Shown here one piece after another: positions 7,978 through 16,284 of a stretch of 32,466 nucleotides of DNA (positions are counted from its first letter, which is position 1; each line of letters starts with the position of its first letter). This stretch comes from Bacteroidales bacterium UBA6244 (GTDB lineage: Bacteria > Bacteroidota > Bacteroidia > Bacteroidales > F082). The notes under the pieces are model-generated. The model saw only the letters and a list, made by a program, of their open reading frames with translations. It ran no database searches and was not told where the DNA came from. The stretch is taken from NCBI GenBank assembly GCA_002440885.1, contig DJVY01000155.1, positions 1-32,466 of the forward strand, read 5' to 3'. The position numbers and the translations under genes are program-made.

Positions 7978-8916
7978 ATGAAACAAAATACCGGAGAGTG
8001 GATTTCGTGGCTTACCCTTGCAGTGCTCGCCGTTATTTGGGGAAGCTCGTTCATTCTGATAAAAAAATCGCTGGTGTATTTCACTGCCGTTGAGGTGGGC
8101 TTACTGCGGGTGGGCATAACTTTTCTGTTTCTGCTGCCCATTGCGATAAAAAAATTTAGCCGGATTTCGAAAAGAGACGGGCTCTTGCTCTTTATCGCCG
8201 GCCTGATTGGAAGCTTTATCCCTGCGTTTATGTTCGCCATTGCACAAACCGGAATCAACAGTTCGCTTGCAGGCACGCTCAATTCTCTCACTCCACTTTT
8301 CACCTTGCTGCTGGGGTTGCTATTTTTCAAACAAAAAAGCAGATGGTTCAATGTCATGGGAGTAATAATCGGGCTCATTGGCGCTCTCGGACTTATTAAC
8401 CAAAACGGAGGCCACGATTTTTCGTTTAACTTCAACTACGCGGCACTCATCATCATCGCCACCATCTGTTACGCTTTTAATGTCAATTTCATTAAGGTTT
8501 ATCTAAAAAACCTTGACTCGATGACCATTACTGCTTTCACATTTTTCTTCATAGGCATTCCCACGTTTTTATACATTCTGTTTTTCAGCGGAATACCGGA
8601 CAAACTAATAACACATACCGAAAATCTGAAAGGATTGATTTATGTAGGCATCCTATCTGTGGTTGGGACAGGACTTGCCATGATAGCCTTTAACAACCTC
8701 ATCAAGGTAAACAGCCCATTATTTGCCTCTTCAGTTACCTACATGATTCCGGTAGTTGCAGTTATTTGGGGCATTATAGATGGTGAAGTCTTTGCCTTGC
8801 TCGACATTGTATGGTTTTTGATGATCCTGTTTGGCGTTTTTTTAGTAAATGCGCATCCCGGAAGGCCCGGAAACATCAGCAGTTTCATTTTATTCAGAAG
8901 AAAAAGTAAAATTTAA
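7978..8916 (+). CDS. EamA/DMT-superfamily permease
   Basis: 312-aa inner-membrane protein with about ten hydrophobic helices in two EamA halves (first half begins LAVLAVIWGSSFILIKKSL; second half YAALIIIATICYAFNVNFI...). The WGSSFILIK segment in helix 1 and the helix 3-4 region (AGTLNSLTPLFTLLLGLLFF) are typical of drug/metabolite transporters of the RhaT/YdcZ/EamA type. The substrate cannot be read from sequence; metabolite or amino-acid efflux is usual. I chose the start at 7978 because the upstream in-frame ATG at 7882 precedes the promoter element and adds 32 non-family residues. It is divergent from the sigma operon and ends just before the rplU promoter. Confidence 0.9.
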   Translation: MKQNTGEWISWLTLAVLAVIWGSSFILIKKSLVYFTAVEVGLLRVGITFLFLLPIAIKKFSRISKRDGLLLFIAGLIGSFIPAFMFAIAQTGINSSLAGTLNSLTPLFTLLLGLLFFKQKSRWFNVMGVIIGLIGALGLINQNGGHDFSFNFNYAALIIIATICYAFNVNFIKVYLKNLDSMTITAFTFFFIGIPTFLYILFFSGIPDKLITHTENLKGLIYVGILSVVGTGLAMIAFNNLIKVNSPLFASSVTYMIPVVAVIWGIIDGEVFALLDIVWFLMILFGVFLVNAHPGRPGNISSFILFRRKSKI

Positions 8917-8945
8917 CAACAATTGCTTGTTAATTAGTTTTTTTT
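8913..8945 (+). terminator. Weak AT-rich terminator after the EamA gene
   Basis: A 7-bp perfect inverted repeat, TTAACAA (8913-8919) and TTGTTAA (8927-8933), includes the stop codon and is followed by TTAG and a run of T. The stem is AT-rich and overlaps the likely rplU -33 region, so termination would be partial at best. Confidence 0.35.
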
Positions 8946-8947
8946 TC

Positions 8948-8955
8948 TATTTTTG
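8948..8955 (+). promoter_or_regulatory. -7 promoter element of rplU-rpmA
   Basis: TATTTTTG fits TAnnTTTG exactly, with a TTG at 8927-8929 (18 nt upstream) as a plausible -33 element. The leader before the ATG at 9000 would be about 38 nt, long enough for ribosomal-protein feedback control, though I see no specific L21-binding fold. Confidence 0.7.
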
Positions 8956-8999
8956 CACCTCCAAAATCGTAAGCATTTTTAAACTAAAGATTTAAAAGC

Positions 9000-9311
9000 A
9001 TGTATGTAATTGTTGATATAGCCGGACAGCAGTTCAAAGTTGAACAAGGGCAGGAAGTTTTTGTAAACAGACTCGAAGGAGAAGAAGGCGCACATGTTGA
9101 GTTCGACAAAGTGCTTTTAGCAGACAACGAAGGCAAAGTACAAATTGGCACTCCAATGCTCGACGGAGCTAAAATAGACGCTAAAATCGTTGCCCACGTA
9201 AGAGGCGATAAAGTAACTGTGTTCCACAAGAAAAGAAGAAAAGGATACCAGAAATCAAATGGTTTTCGTGCCGATTTAAGCAAAGTCTTAATCGAAAAAA
9301 TCACTGTTTAA
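9000..9311 (+). CDS. rplU: 50S ribosomal protein L21
   Basis: 103 aa, the normal length. It begins MYVIVDIAGQQFKVEQGQEV, the conserved L21 start, and ends with the basic rRNA-binding part (VTVFHKKRRKGYQKSNGFR). L21 binds 23S rRNA in the large subunit near L20. It is followed after 18 nt by rpmA, the standard bacterial pair. Confidence 0.98.
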   Translation: MYVIVDIAGQQFKVEQGQEVFVNRLEGEEGAHVEFDKVLLADNEGKVQIGTPMLDGAKIDAKIVAHVRGDKVTVFHKKRRKGYQKSNGFRADLSKVLIEKITV

Positions 9312-9329
9312 CTGTAAAAATATAAGAAA

Positions 9330-9599
9330 ATGGCACATAAAAAAGGAATGGGTAGCTCCCATAACGGTCGCGAATCAGAAAGCAAACGCCTTGGTGTAAA
9401 AATTTACGGTGGACAGGGTGCAAAAGCAGGTAATATCATTATCCGTCAGCGTGGCACTGAGCATCATCCCGGTTTAAACGTTGGGATGGGCAAAGATCAT
9501 ACGCTTTTTGCTCTTGTTGATGGCGTTGTTGAGTTCAGAAAGAAAAGAGACAACCGCTCCTACGTGAGTGTAGTAGCTGCTGAAGCTGCCGCAAATTAG
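9330..9599 (+). CDS. rpmA: 50S ribosomal protein L27
   Basis: 89 aa. It starts MAHKKGMGSSHNGRESESKR with the conserved core (RLGVKIYGGQGAKAGNII, RQRGTEHHPGLNVGMGKDHT). The N-terminal tail of L27 reaches the peptidyl-transferase centre. There is no cleavable N-terminal extension of the Firmicutes type. It is co-transcribed with rplU and ends 23 nt before a strong terminator. Confidence 0.98.
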   Translation: MAHKKGMGSSHNGRESESKRLGVKIYGGQGAKAGNIIIRQRGTEHHPGLNVGMGKDHTLFALVDGVVEFRKKRDNRSYVSVVAAEAAAN

Positions 9600-9622
9600 A
9601 GATTAATTTCAGATTTGATATA

Positions 9623-9651
9623 AGCCTGGTTTGTAACCGGGCTTTTTTTTT
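9623..9651 (+). terminator. Intrinsic terminator of rplU-rpmA
   Basis: 9-bp stem AGCCTGGTT (9623-9631) and AACCGGGCT (9635-9643) with one G-T wobble and a 3-nt loop, followed by an unbroken run of T to 9651. A textbook Rho-independent terminator. Confidence 0.9.
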
Positions 9652-9713
9652 AACAGGACACCCCAATTATCCATGATTTTTCATCCAAGAGATGTGAATT
9701 CGTCCAATTAGCA

Positions 9714-9721
9714 TAAATTTG
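9714..9721 (+). promoter_or_regulatory. -7 promoter element of the serS operon
   Basis: TAAATTTG matches TAnnTTTG exactly and ends 17 nt before the serS ATG at 9739, so the leader should be about 10-12 nt. No TTTG -33 match is obvious. Confidence 0.6.
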
Positions 9722-9738
9722 CACAAAAGAAAAATAGC

Positions 9739-11010
9739 ATGCTTCAACTCCAAACCATCCGCGAAAACAGGGACTTCGTGATCGAACGTCTGAAAGTAAA
9801 GAATTTTAACGCCGCCTCATTGGTTGACGAAATCATTGCCCTCGACAACAAGCGCCGTTCAACACAAAAAGAACTGGACGATATTTTGGCTCAAAGTAAT
9901 ATCATTGCCAAGGAAATCGGGATATTATTTAAGCAGGGGAAACTGGATGACGCCAACACAGCGAAGGAAGAATCCGGAAAACTAAAAGCCTCGGCCAAAG
10001 CCCTGGAACCAGTTTTAAACGAAACCATTGAAACCCTGAACAACCGGCTTGTAGAACTCCCAAACTTGCCCCATTCCTCTGTGCCTCATGGCAAGTCCGC
10101 CGAAGACAATGAAATAATTCATGAAGAAGGAGTGTTTCCAGCCTTATCCCCCGAAGCTTTGCCTCATTGGGAATTGGCTTCCAAATACCAAATCATTGAC
10201 TTTGAACTGGGTAACAAGGTTACTGGTGCAGGATTTCCATTTTATCGCGGACAGGGTGCCCGACTGCAACGTGCCCTCATTAACTTTTTTCTCGATCAAG
10301 CCATCGAATCCGGCTATCTTGAATACCAACCTCCCTTGCTCGTAAATTCAGCTTCGGGCTATGGCACAGGACAGTTGCCCGACAAAGAAGGACAAATGTA
10401 TTTTGCCCCTGAGGACAACCTTTATCTTATTCCCACTGCCGAAGTGCCAATTACCAATATTTACAGAGATGTTATTCTAAAAGAAGCAGAATTGCCGGTG
10501 CAAAATGTGGCTTATTCCAACTGTTTCAGGCGCGAAGCGGGCTCCTATGGAAAAGATGTTCGCGGGTTAAACCGTCTTCATCAGTTCGACAAAGTAGAGA
10601 TCGTACAAATACAACATCCTGATCGCTCGTATCAATCTTTGGAGGAAATGAAAAACCATGTAGCCTCCTTACTGCGAAAGCTGGAGCTGCCTTTCCGGAT
10701 TCTTCGCCTGTGCGGAGGCGATATGAGCTTTACTTCGGCGCTAACCTATGATTTTGAAGTGTATTCAGCTGCACAAAAAATGTGGCTCGAAGTGAGCTCC
10801 GTTTCTAACTTTGAAGATTTTCAAGCTAACAGAATGAAGCTCCGCTTTAAAGACAAAGAAGGAAAAACCAGGTTAGCACACACACTTAACGGAAGTGCGT
10901 TGGCATTGCCCCGCATAGTGGCCGCACTGCTCGAAAACAACCAGACTGATCAGGGGATAAAAATACCGGAGGCCTTGCTGCCCTATACGCGGTTTAACTA
11001 CATCGGGTAA
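9739..11010 (+). CDS. serS: Seryl-tRNA synthetase
   Basis: 423 aa, family-typical length. It charges tRNA-Ser (and tRNA-Sec where present) with serine. Residues about 27-105 form the N-terminal antiparallel coiled-coil arm that contacts the tRNA variable loop. The class II core follows: TAEVP (233-237, serine pocket), motif 2 (NCFRREAGSYGKDVRGLNR, 261-279, then HQFDKVE) and motif 3 (LNGSALALPRIVAALLEN, 383-400). The usual GSGLA of motif 3 reads GSALA here. Its TAA shares an A with the ATG of the next gene (TAATG), indicating translational coupling. Confidence 0.98.
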   Translation: MLQLQTIRENRDFVIERLKVKNFNAASLVDEIIALDNKRRSTQKELDDILAQSNIIAKEIGILFKQGKLDDANTAKEESGKLKASAKALEPVLNETIETLNNRLVELPNLPHSSVPHGKSAEDNEIIHEEGVFPALSPEALPHWELASKYQIIDFELGNKVTGAGFPFYRGQGARLQRALINFFLDQAIESGYLEYQPPLLVNSASGYGTGQLPDKEGQMYFAPEDNLYLIPTAEVPITNIYRDVILKEAELPVQNVAYSNCFRREAGSYGKDVRGLNRLHQFDKVEIVQIQHPDRSYQSLEEMKNHVASLLRKLELPFRILRLCGGDMSFTSALTYDFEVYSAAQKMWLEVSSVSNFEDFQANRMKLRFKDKEGKTRLAHTLNGSALALPRIVAALLENNQTDQGIKIPEALLPYTRFNYIG

Positions 11011-11522
11011 TGAAGATATCAGGCGATATATTGTTGATTTTAATCATCCTCCTTCTTGCAGGATGTGACCAAAAGGCAAAATATATCGATGAAGTCGGCA
11101 AGACCGACAGCCTGATTACCATATTGCAAGGTTCATTCGACCAATATCAACACATTGATACAACGGCCCTCTCAGCAGATTTCAAAGCCCTCGTGAAAAC
11201 TGAAAAATACGCGGGACTTGCCTTCGACTATCCCAAAATTGACAGCCTAAAATCACAGCTGAAACAACTAATGCGAGAGGATAGACTAATCAGAAGCACA
11301 GGAAAAAAACTGCTGGCCAGGACAAAACTGCTTAAACAATCGCTGTTGCATAATGAATACGACAGTCTTACGTTCAGTATTTATATGGCTAACATTGAGA
11401 AAGAGGTGAACACGTTGACAATTAGAATGGAGAGTACATTCCGTCAGATAAAGAATTGGAATACCCAGTCCGATTCGGTGTTAAACACATTGCGATTAAC
11501 CAATCCTCAACCAGCAGAATGA
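11010..11522 (+). CDS. Small hypothetical lipoprotein
   Basis: 170 aa, not recognised as a named family. It has a lipoprotein signal peptide ending in a lipobox LLAGC with Cys19. The mature part is charged and helical (LKSQLKQLMREDRLIRSTGK; YMANIEKEVNTLTIRMESTF), suggesting a small helical bundle or coiled coil. The start overlaps the serS stop (TAATG) and its own TGA overlaps the ATG of the following TPR gene (ATGA), so the three are translated as a coupled chain. The TPR neighbour suggests an envelope complex; that is inference. Confidence 0.8.
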   Translation: MKISGDILLILIILLLAGCDQKAKYIDEVGKTDSLITILQGSFDQYQHIDTTALSADFKALVKTEKYAGLAFDYPKIDSLKSQLKQLMREDRLIRSTGKKLLARTKLLKQSLLHNEYDSLTFSIYMANIEKEVNTLTIRMESTFRQIKNWNTQSDSVLNTLRLTNPQPAE

Positions 11523-13438
11523 TTCCTCTGTTATTCATATCGACCACACCAAAGGAGCTGCCGAAAACATCGGCAACTTTCCGGGTTTTTTTGACACTCC
11601 TCTTGTTGTTGAGTATAAACATCCAACTGTTTTCACAAATTGAAAAACCTCCTAACCCGAAATTACAACAACAGCAGCAAACCCAGTCGGAAGAACAGCT
11701 GGCCATAAATTATTACCGAAACCAGCAGTTCGAGCAGGCTGCCGCACTTTTCAAGCCACTGTTTGAGCAAAAAAGAACACAGTACCTTTACATGTATTAC
11801 TTAAACTGTTTGCTGGAACTGAATGATTTGAAGGAAGCCGAAAAGGTGATAAAAAAACAACGTCGGGAATATCCGCAAAACTACCGGTATCTCATCGATC
11901 AGGCTTATGTTTATGAGAAAACGGGAAATGAAAAAAAAGCCCAAAAACTTTTTGAAGAACTTATGAGCAATCTCCCGAATGAGAGAAACAGCATCATGAC
12001 TATTGCCTCGTCGTTGCAAACACGTGGGTATTCAAATCTGGCGGTATTGGTGTATAAAAAAGCGCGGCAGAACCCCGACATGCAGTACGCCTTCAACATG
12101 GAAATCGCAAATGTTTATATGTTTAGCGGCGATTACGAAAAGGTATTCGATAGCTATCTGGATCAGTTGGAAACCAATCCCGAAGACATACAACGCATTC
12201 GTAATCAACTACAGAGCATTTTAAGAATGGATGTTGACGACAACTTATCTGATGAATTCAGGAAAAAGCTGCTGACCCGGGCACAGGCCAATACCGAAAG
12301 CGAAGCACTGGCGGAAATGCTGCTCTGGTACTCCATTCAGGTAAAAGATTTCCCCATGGCGCTCCGACAAGCCAAATCCATCGACAAACGGTTTGGGTTC
12401 AGGGAAGAAGCAGTAATGGAACTGGCTGAAATCGCTTTCCAAAACAGACAGTTTGAAATCGCAGGAGAAGCCTATAACTATATCCGTGAAAAAAAAGACG
12501 GGAGTCCTTATTATCTGGAGTCCACCACCGGCTTTTTCCGCTCACAAGTTCAGTCAGCCGAATTAAACCCGGCAACTACTTCCGGTGAATACCAAAAGTT
12601 GCTCAAACAAGGGGATTCCTTTTTAAAGGAATTGGGGATAAACAGTCAAACCATCGAAATTGAACGGTTGCTCGCCCACATTCAGGCCTTTCGTTTAAAT
12701 CAGTCGCAAGAGGCCATCGATCGGCTATCACAGGTCATTGAATTAAAAGGGTTTAAGCCAGATCAAACAGCCATGCTGAAACTTGAGCTGGCGGATATCT
12801 GGTTGATAAACGGTCAGATTTGGGAAGCTACACTCTTGTACTCCCAAGTGGAATCAGACATGAAGAACGAACCTCTGGGGCATGAGGCGAAATTAAAAAA
12901 CGCGCGTGTTTTTTACTATGCCGGTGAGTTTGGATGGGCCCAGGCAAAACTGGACATCTTGAAATCTGCCACCTCTAAACTCATTTCGAACGATGCCATC
13001 GACTTATCGCTTTTCATCGAGGATATCTTAGAAGAAGACACCCTGGGACTAACCTTAAGAAAATTTGCCGGAGCGGACCTCAGCGCTTATCAGCAACACT
13101 ATGACTCGGCGATGATCCTCCTTCAAAAAATAGAATCAACCTTTCCAGGCGAGGTGGCCTTGCCTTATGTGATGTACAAAAAAGCTGAATGGCTAAGCCA
13201 GCAACAGCATTTTCTGGCAGCCGATTCACTGTATACTCAATTCATTGAACGGTATCCTGAACACATAAAAGCTGATAATGCCTTATACCAACAAGGTGAA
13301 CTGAGACGATCAGCACTTAATGACACAGATGGAGCGCTTTCGTGCTACCTGAAACTCATGACAAATTACCCGGAGAGCCTTTTCGCCGGAGAGTCGAGAA
13401 TCAGATACAGGACGTTAAGGGAAGAAAACTTGCCTTAA
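11519..13438 (+). CDS. TPR-repeat envelope protein
   Basis: The frame opens at 11456, but the ATG at 11519 sits in an ATGA overlap with the lipoprotein stop and gives 639 aa; I take this start. A hydrophobic signal or anchor lies at about 21-40 (FRVFLTLLLLLSINIQLFSQ), followed by a Q-rich stretch. The rest is tetratricopeptide-type helix pairs (AINYYRNQQFEQAAALFKPL; RYLIDQAYVYEKTGNEKKAQ; AADSLYTQFIERYPEHIKAD), ending with a YfgC/BamD-like tail (YLKLMTNYPESLFAGESR). No enzymatic motif. It probably works in the periplasm as a scaffold. Together with serS, the lipoprotein and rsmA it forms a compact same-strand block. Confidence 0.85.
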   Translation: MIPLLFISTTPKELPKTSATFRVFLTLLLLLSINIQLFSQIEKPPNPKLQQQQQTQSEEQLAINYYRNQQFEQAAALFKPLFEQKRTQYLYMYYLNCLLELNDLKEAEKVIKKQRREYPQNYRYLIDQAYVYEKTGNEKKAQKLFEELMSNLPNERNSIMTIASSLQTRGYSNLAVLVYKKARQNPDMQYAFNMEIANVYMFSGDYEKVFDSYLDQLETNPEDIQRIRNQLQSILRMDVDDNLSDEFRKKLLTRAQANTESEALAEMLLWYSIQVKDFPMALRQAKSIDKRFGFREEAVMELAEIAFQNRQFEIAGEAYNYIREKKDGSPYYLESTTGFFRSQVQSAELNPATTSGEYQKLLKQGDSFLKELGINSQTIEIERLLAHIQAFRLNQSQEAIDRLSQVIELKGFKPDQTAMLKLELADIWLINGQIWEATLLYSQVESDMKNEPLGHEAKLKNARVFYYAGEFGWAQAKLDILKSATSKLISNDAIDLSLFIEDILEEDTLGLTLRKFAGADLSAYQQHYDSAMILLQKIESTFPGEVALPYVMYKKAEWLSQQQHFLAADSLYTQFIERYPEHIKADNALYQQGELRRSALNDTDGALSCYLKLMTNYPESLFAGESRIRYRTLREENLP

Positions 13439-13465
13439 AATGCCCCGAACTAAATAAATCAATTA

Positions 13466-14233
13466 ATGGTCAGACCAAAAAAACATCTTGGACAACATTT
13501 TTTAACCGACAAAAACATCGCGGCTAAGATTGCTGGCTGTTTAACCGAAAAAGTTCCTGTTGTTTGCGAAATAGGTCCGGGCACAGGGATACTCACCTCT
13601 GAGCTGTTAAAGACAGAAACCACAAGGGAGCTACATCTGATCGAAATAGATTCAGAATCTGTTGAGTACTTAAATGAGCATTTCAGCGATCCCAGAATGG
13701 TAATCCACCAAGCCGATTTCCTGAAATTCCCTTTGGAGAGCATTACACCTGAACCCACAGCCATCATAGGAAATTTCCCTTACAACATCAGCAGTCAGAT
13801 CTTTTTCCGTGTGCTGCTTTACCGCAACAGTATTCCGGAAGTAGCAGGAATGATTCAAAAAGAAGTGGCGGAAAGAATTGCAGCCGGCCCGGGAAGTAAA
13901 ACCTACGGGATTTTGAGTGTCCTCCTGCAAACATGGTTTAACATAACCTACTGCTTTACAGTACATGAGCACGTTTTTAACCCGCCTCCAAAAGTAAAAT
14001 CAGCCGTAATACATCTGAAACGAAACCAAGTTGACCGAATTGATTGTAACGAAAGTTTGTATTTCATTGTTGTGAAAACGGCCTTTAACCAGCGCAGAAA
14101 AACCTTGCGTAATGCTTTAAAACAACTTGTTACTCAGCGCCTGCCCGAACACCCTTTACTTACCAAAAGAGCCGAACAACTTAGTGTTGAACAGTTTATT
14201 GAGCTCACCAACCTGATTGATCCATTAAGATAA
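13466..14233 (+). CDS. rsmA: 16S rRNA (adenine1518-N6/adenine1519-N6)-dimethyltransferase
   Basis: 255 aa, also known as KsgA. It dimethylates A1518 and A1519 in helix 45 of 16S rRNA, a late step and checkpoint in 30S assembly. N-terminal HLGQHFLTDKNIA (7-19), SAM motif I EIGPGTG (35-41), acidic motif II LIEID (58-62) and the catalytic motif IV IGNFPYNIS (101-109) are all present. The C-terminal helical domain (FNQRRKTLRNAL) is intact. It starts 28 nt after the TPR gene, so it probably shares its transcript. Confidence 0.97.
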   Translation: MVRPKKHLGQHFLTDKNIAAKIAGCLTEKVPVVCEIGPGTGILTSELLKTETTRELHLIEIDSESVEYLNEHFSDPRMVIHQADFLKFPLESITPEPTAIIGNFPYNISSQIFFRVLLYRNSIPEVAGMIQKEVAERIAAGPGSKTYGILSVLLQTWFNITYCFTVHEHVFNPPPKVKSAVIHLKRNQVDRIDCNESLYFIVVKTAFNQRRKTLRNALKQLVTQRLPEHPLLTKRAEQLSVEQFIELTNLIDPLR

Positions 14234-14306
14234 AATCTGTCCAAATTTATAAGCACCCCGCAGATTTGAACAAAAATTTTTAATTTCACCAGCTCAAATC
14301 GTGCAG

Positions 14307-16265
14307 ATGACTTATTCTACAAAAATACTTGCGGCCTGCTTCCTGGTTATGATCAGTATTGTTTCGGTTTTTGCAAGCGACAATTCAGGCAGGCAACAAG
14401 ATAAAATTAAGGTCGTTGTACCTGAAATTATCGTGGCAGGCATAAGTCAAACCATAGAAATTTCCGGAGCAGAAATATTTCAAATTGATCAGGATTCAGC
14501 AGAAGTAAGCATCAATAACCAGGTAGCTTACTATCCCATTCGCCAAAACAAAATTAAGATTGCATATACTTTTCCCGGGAAGGAAATATTACAGATAAGG
14601 GTATCCGGCTATACAGCCAGTGTTCCTGTGAATCCCATCCCTTTGTGGTTATCGATTTTGCCGCCTTTGTTTGCTATATTGTTCGCATTAATACTCCGCG
14701 AGGTTTACAGTGCTTTATTCATCGGCCTTTGGATAGGAACAGGGATTATCTATTACTTCAAGGGGATCACATTTTTTTCGGCAATATTTCAGGGTTTTCT
14801 GGCCATTATCGACACCTATATTCTCGATGCCCTAAACGACAAAGGGCATCTGTCGATCATCCTTTTCTCGATGATTATTGCGGCCACAGTGAGCATTATC
14901 ACAAAAAACGGAGGGATGAAAGGAGTAGTAAACAGGCTGTCGAAATATGTTAAAGATGCCCGCTCGGCTTCGCTGGTGACCTGGTTTTTAGGAATTCTGA
15001 TCTTCTTTGATGATTATGCTAATACGCTTGTGGTAGGAAATACCATGCGGCCATTGACAGACAAGATGAAAGTGTCGCGCGAAAAACTGGCCTATATTAT
15101 CGATTCCACAGCTGCTCCCGTGGCTTCGGTGGCTTTTGTTACCACCTGGATAGGCGCTGAGCTAAGTTATATTCAGGATGGCATTGACCAATTAAACCTC
15201 AACGAATCGGCCTATGGTGTGTTTTTCAATTCGCTGGCGTATTCATTTTATCCCTTTTTTGCTCTGACCTTTATTTTTATCCTGGTTTGGAAAAAAGTTG
15301 ATTTTGGCCCTATGCTGAAAGCTGAAAGAAAAGCACGCAGCACCGAAATTAATAATGATTTAGAATCCAGCGCCTTATCCACCGATATGGAGGAAGAGTT
15401 GAGCATTAACCCCAAAATTAAAATCAGGGCATTAAACGCCGTTGTGCCTGTCTTGGTTATCATTGCCGGGACGTTGTCCGGGCTATTTTTTAGCGGTTAT
15501 AATGCCGAAGTCTGGCATAATACCAATCTTGGCTTTTTCGACAAACTCAGCGAGACCATTGGAAACGCCGATTCTTATTCGGCATTGCTTTGGGCTTCGT
15601 CGGGAAGTATGGTGGTCGCCATACTGATGTCGTTAGCACAAAAGCTTCTCTCGCTAAAAGAAGCCATGGAAGCCGTTGTGCACGGATTCAAGACCATGCT
15701 TCCGGCCATCATGATCCTCACCCTGGCCTGGTCTATTGCCCTTATCACAGAGCATATGCACACGGCCGACTTTATTTCAAATTCACTCGTAAAAGCTGAA
15801 GTGTCACCATTTCTTTTACCGGTACTAACGTTTATCATTTCGGCACTAATCAGTTTCGCCACAGGTAGCTCCTGGGGAACGATGGCTATCCTGTACCCCT
15901 TAATCCTGCCTGCCTCTTGGTTGCTTACCGGCTATGCAGGACTAGACTATGATGTCTCCATGTCAATTTTTCACAACGTAGCCGCCGCTGTTTTAACCGG
16001 GAGTGTTCTTGGCGACCACTGCTCCCCTATCTCCGACACCACCATACTCAGCTCGCTGGCAAGCAACTGCCCTCATATTGAGCATGTACGAACCCAGATG
16101 CCCTATGCTCTGGTTACAGGACTTATCGCTATTATGGCAGGAACTATACCGGCCTCTTACAACATAAGTCCGGTATTTTTGTTTCCATTGGGCATAATAT
16201 TAATATACCTCATCATTGTTAAATTTGGCAAACCACATGATCTGGAATCAATAAATTCTAAATGA
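14307..16265 (+). CDS. NhaC-family Na+/H+ antiporter with N-terminal extracytoplasmic domain
   Basis: Two starts are possible: GTG at 14301 and ATG at 14307; I use the ATG (652 aa). Numbering from the GTG: a signal-like helix at about 8-26, a beta-rich extracytoplasmic region at 35-108 (VVVPEIIVAGISQTIEISG...ILQIRVSGYTASVPV), then about a dozen membrane helices. Antiporter hallmarks are FDDYANTLVVGNTMRPLTDK (236-255), DSTAAPVAS (268-276) and, near 572, GDHCSPISDTTILSS. It exchanges Na+ for H+ across the inner membrane. The N-terminal domain is not part of the core antiporter and may sense or dock; its role is unknown. It is 19 nt from the downstream VanZ-like gene. Confidence 0.88.
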   Translation: MTYSTKILAACFLVMISIVSVFASDNSGRQQDKIKVVVPEIIVAGISQTIEISGAEIFQIDQDSAEVSINNQVAYYPIRQNKIKIAYTFPGKEILQIRVSGYTASVPVNPIPLWLSILPPLFAILFALILREVYSALFIGLWIGTGIIYYFKGITFFSAIFQGFLAIIDTYILDALNDKGHLSIILFSMIIAATVSIITKNGGMKGVVNRLSKYVKDARSASLVTWFLGILIFFDDYANTLVVGNTMRPLTDKMKVSREKLAYIIDSTAAPVASVAFVTTWIGAELSYIQDGIDQLNLNESAYGVFFNSLAYSFYPFFALTFIFILVWKKVDFGPMLKAERKARSTEINNDLESSALSTDMEEELSINPKIKIRALNAVVPVLVIIAGTLSGLFFSGYNAEVWHNTNLGFFDKLSETIGNADSYSALLWASSGSMVVAILMSLAQKLLSLKEAMEAVVHGFKTMLPAIMILTLAWSIALITEHMHTADFISNSLVKAEVSPFLLPVLTFIISALISFATGSSWGTMAILYPLILPASWLLTGYAGLDYDVSMSIFHNVAAAVLTGSVLGDHCSPISDTTILSSLASNCPHIEHVRTQMPYALVTGLIAIMAGTIPASYNISPVFLFPLGIILIYLIIVKFGKPHDLESINSK

Positions 16266-16270
16266 TGATA

Positions 16271-16276
16271 AAGGAG
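16271..16276 (+). promoter_or_regulatory. Strong Shine-Dalgarno site before the VanZ-Mth938 gene
   Basis: AAGGAG lies 8 nt before the ATG at 16285. Strong SD sites are uncommon in Bacteroidetes and rare in this window, so it fixes the start and suggests efficient translation. Confidence 0.7.
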
Positions 16277-16284
16277 ATTAATCT

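Noticed and set aside
11456..11518. 21-residue extension of the TPR protein
   Set aside because: It would overlap the lipoprotein gene by 67 nt; the ATGA-coupled ATG at 11519 directly precedes the signal sequence.
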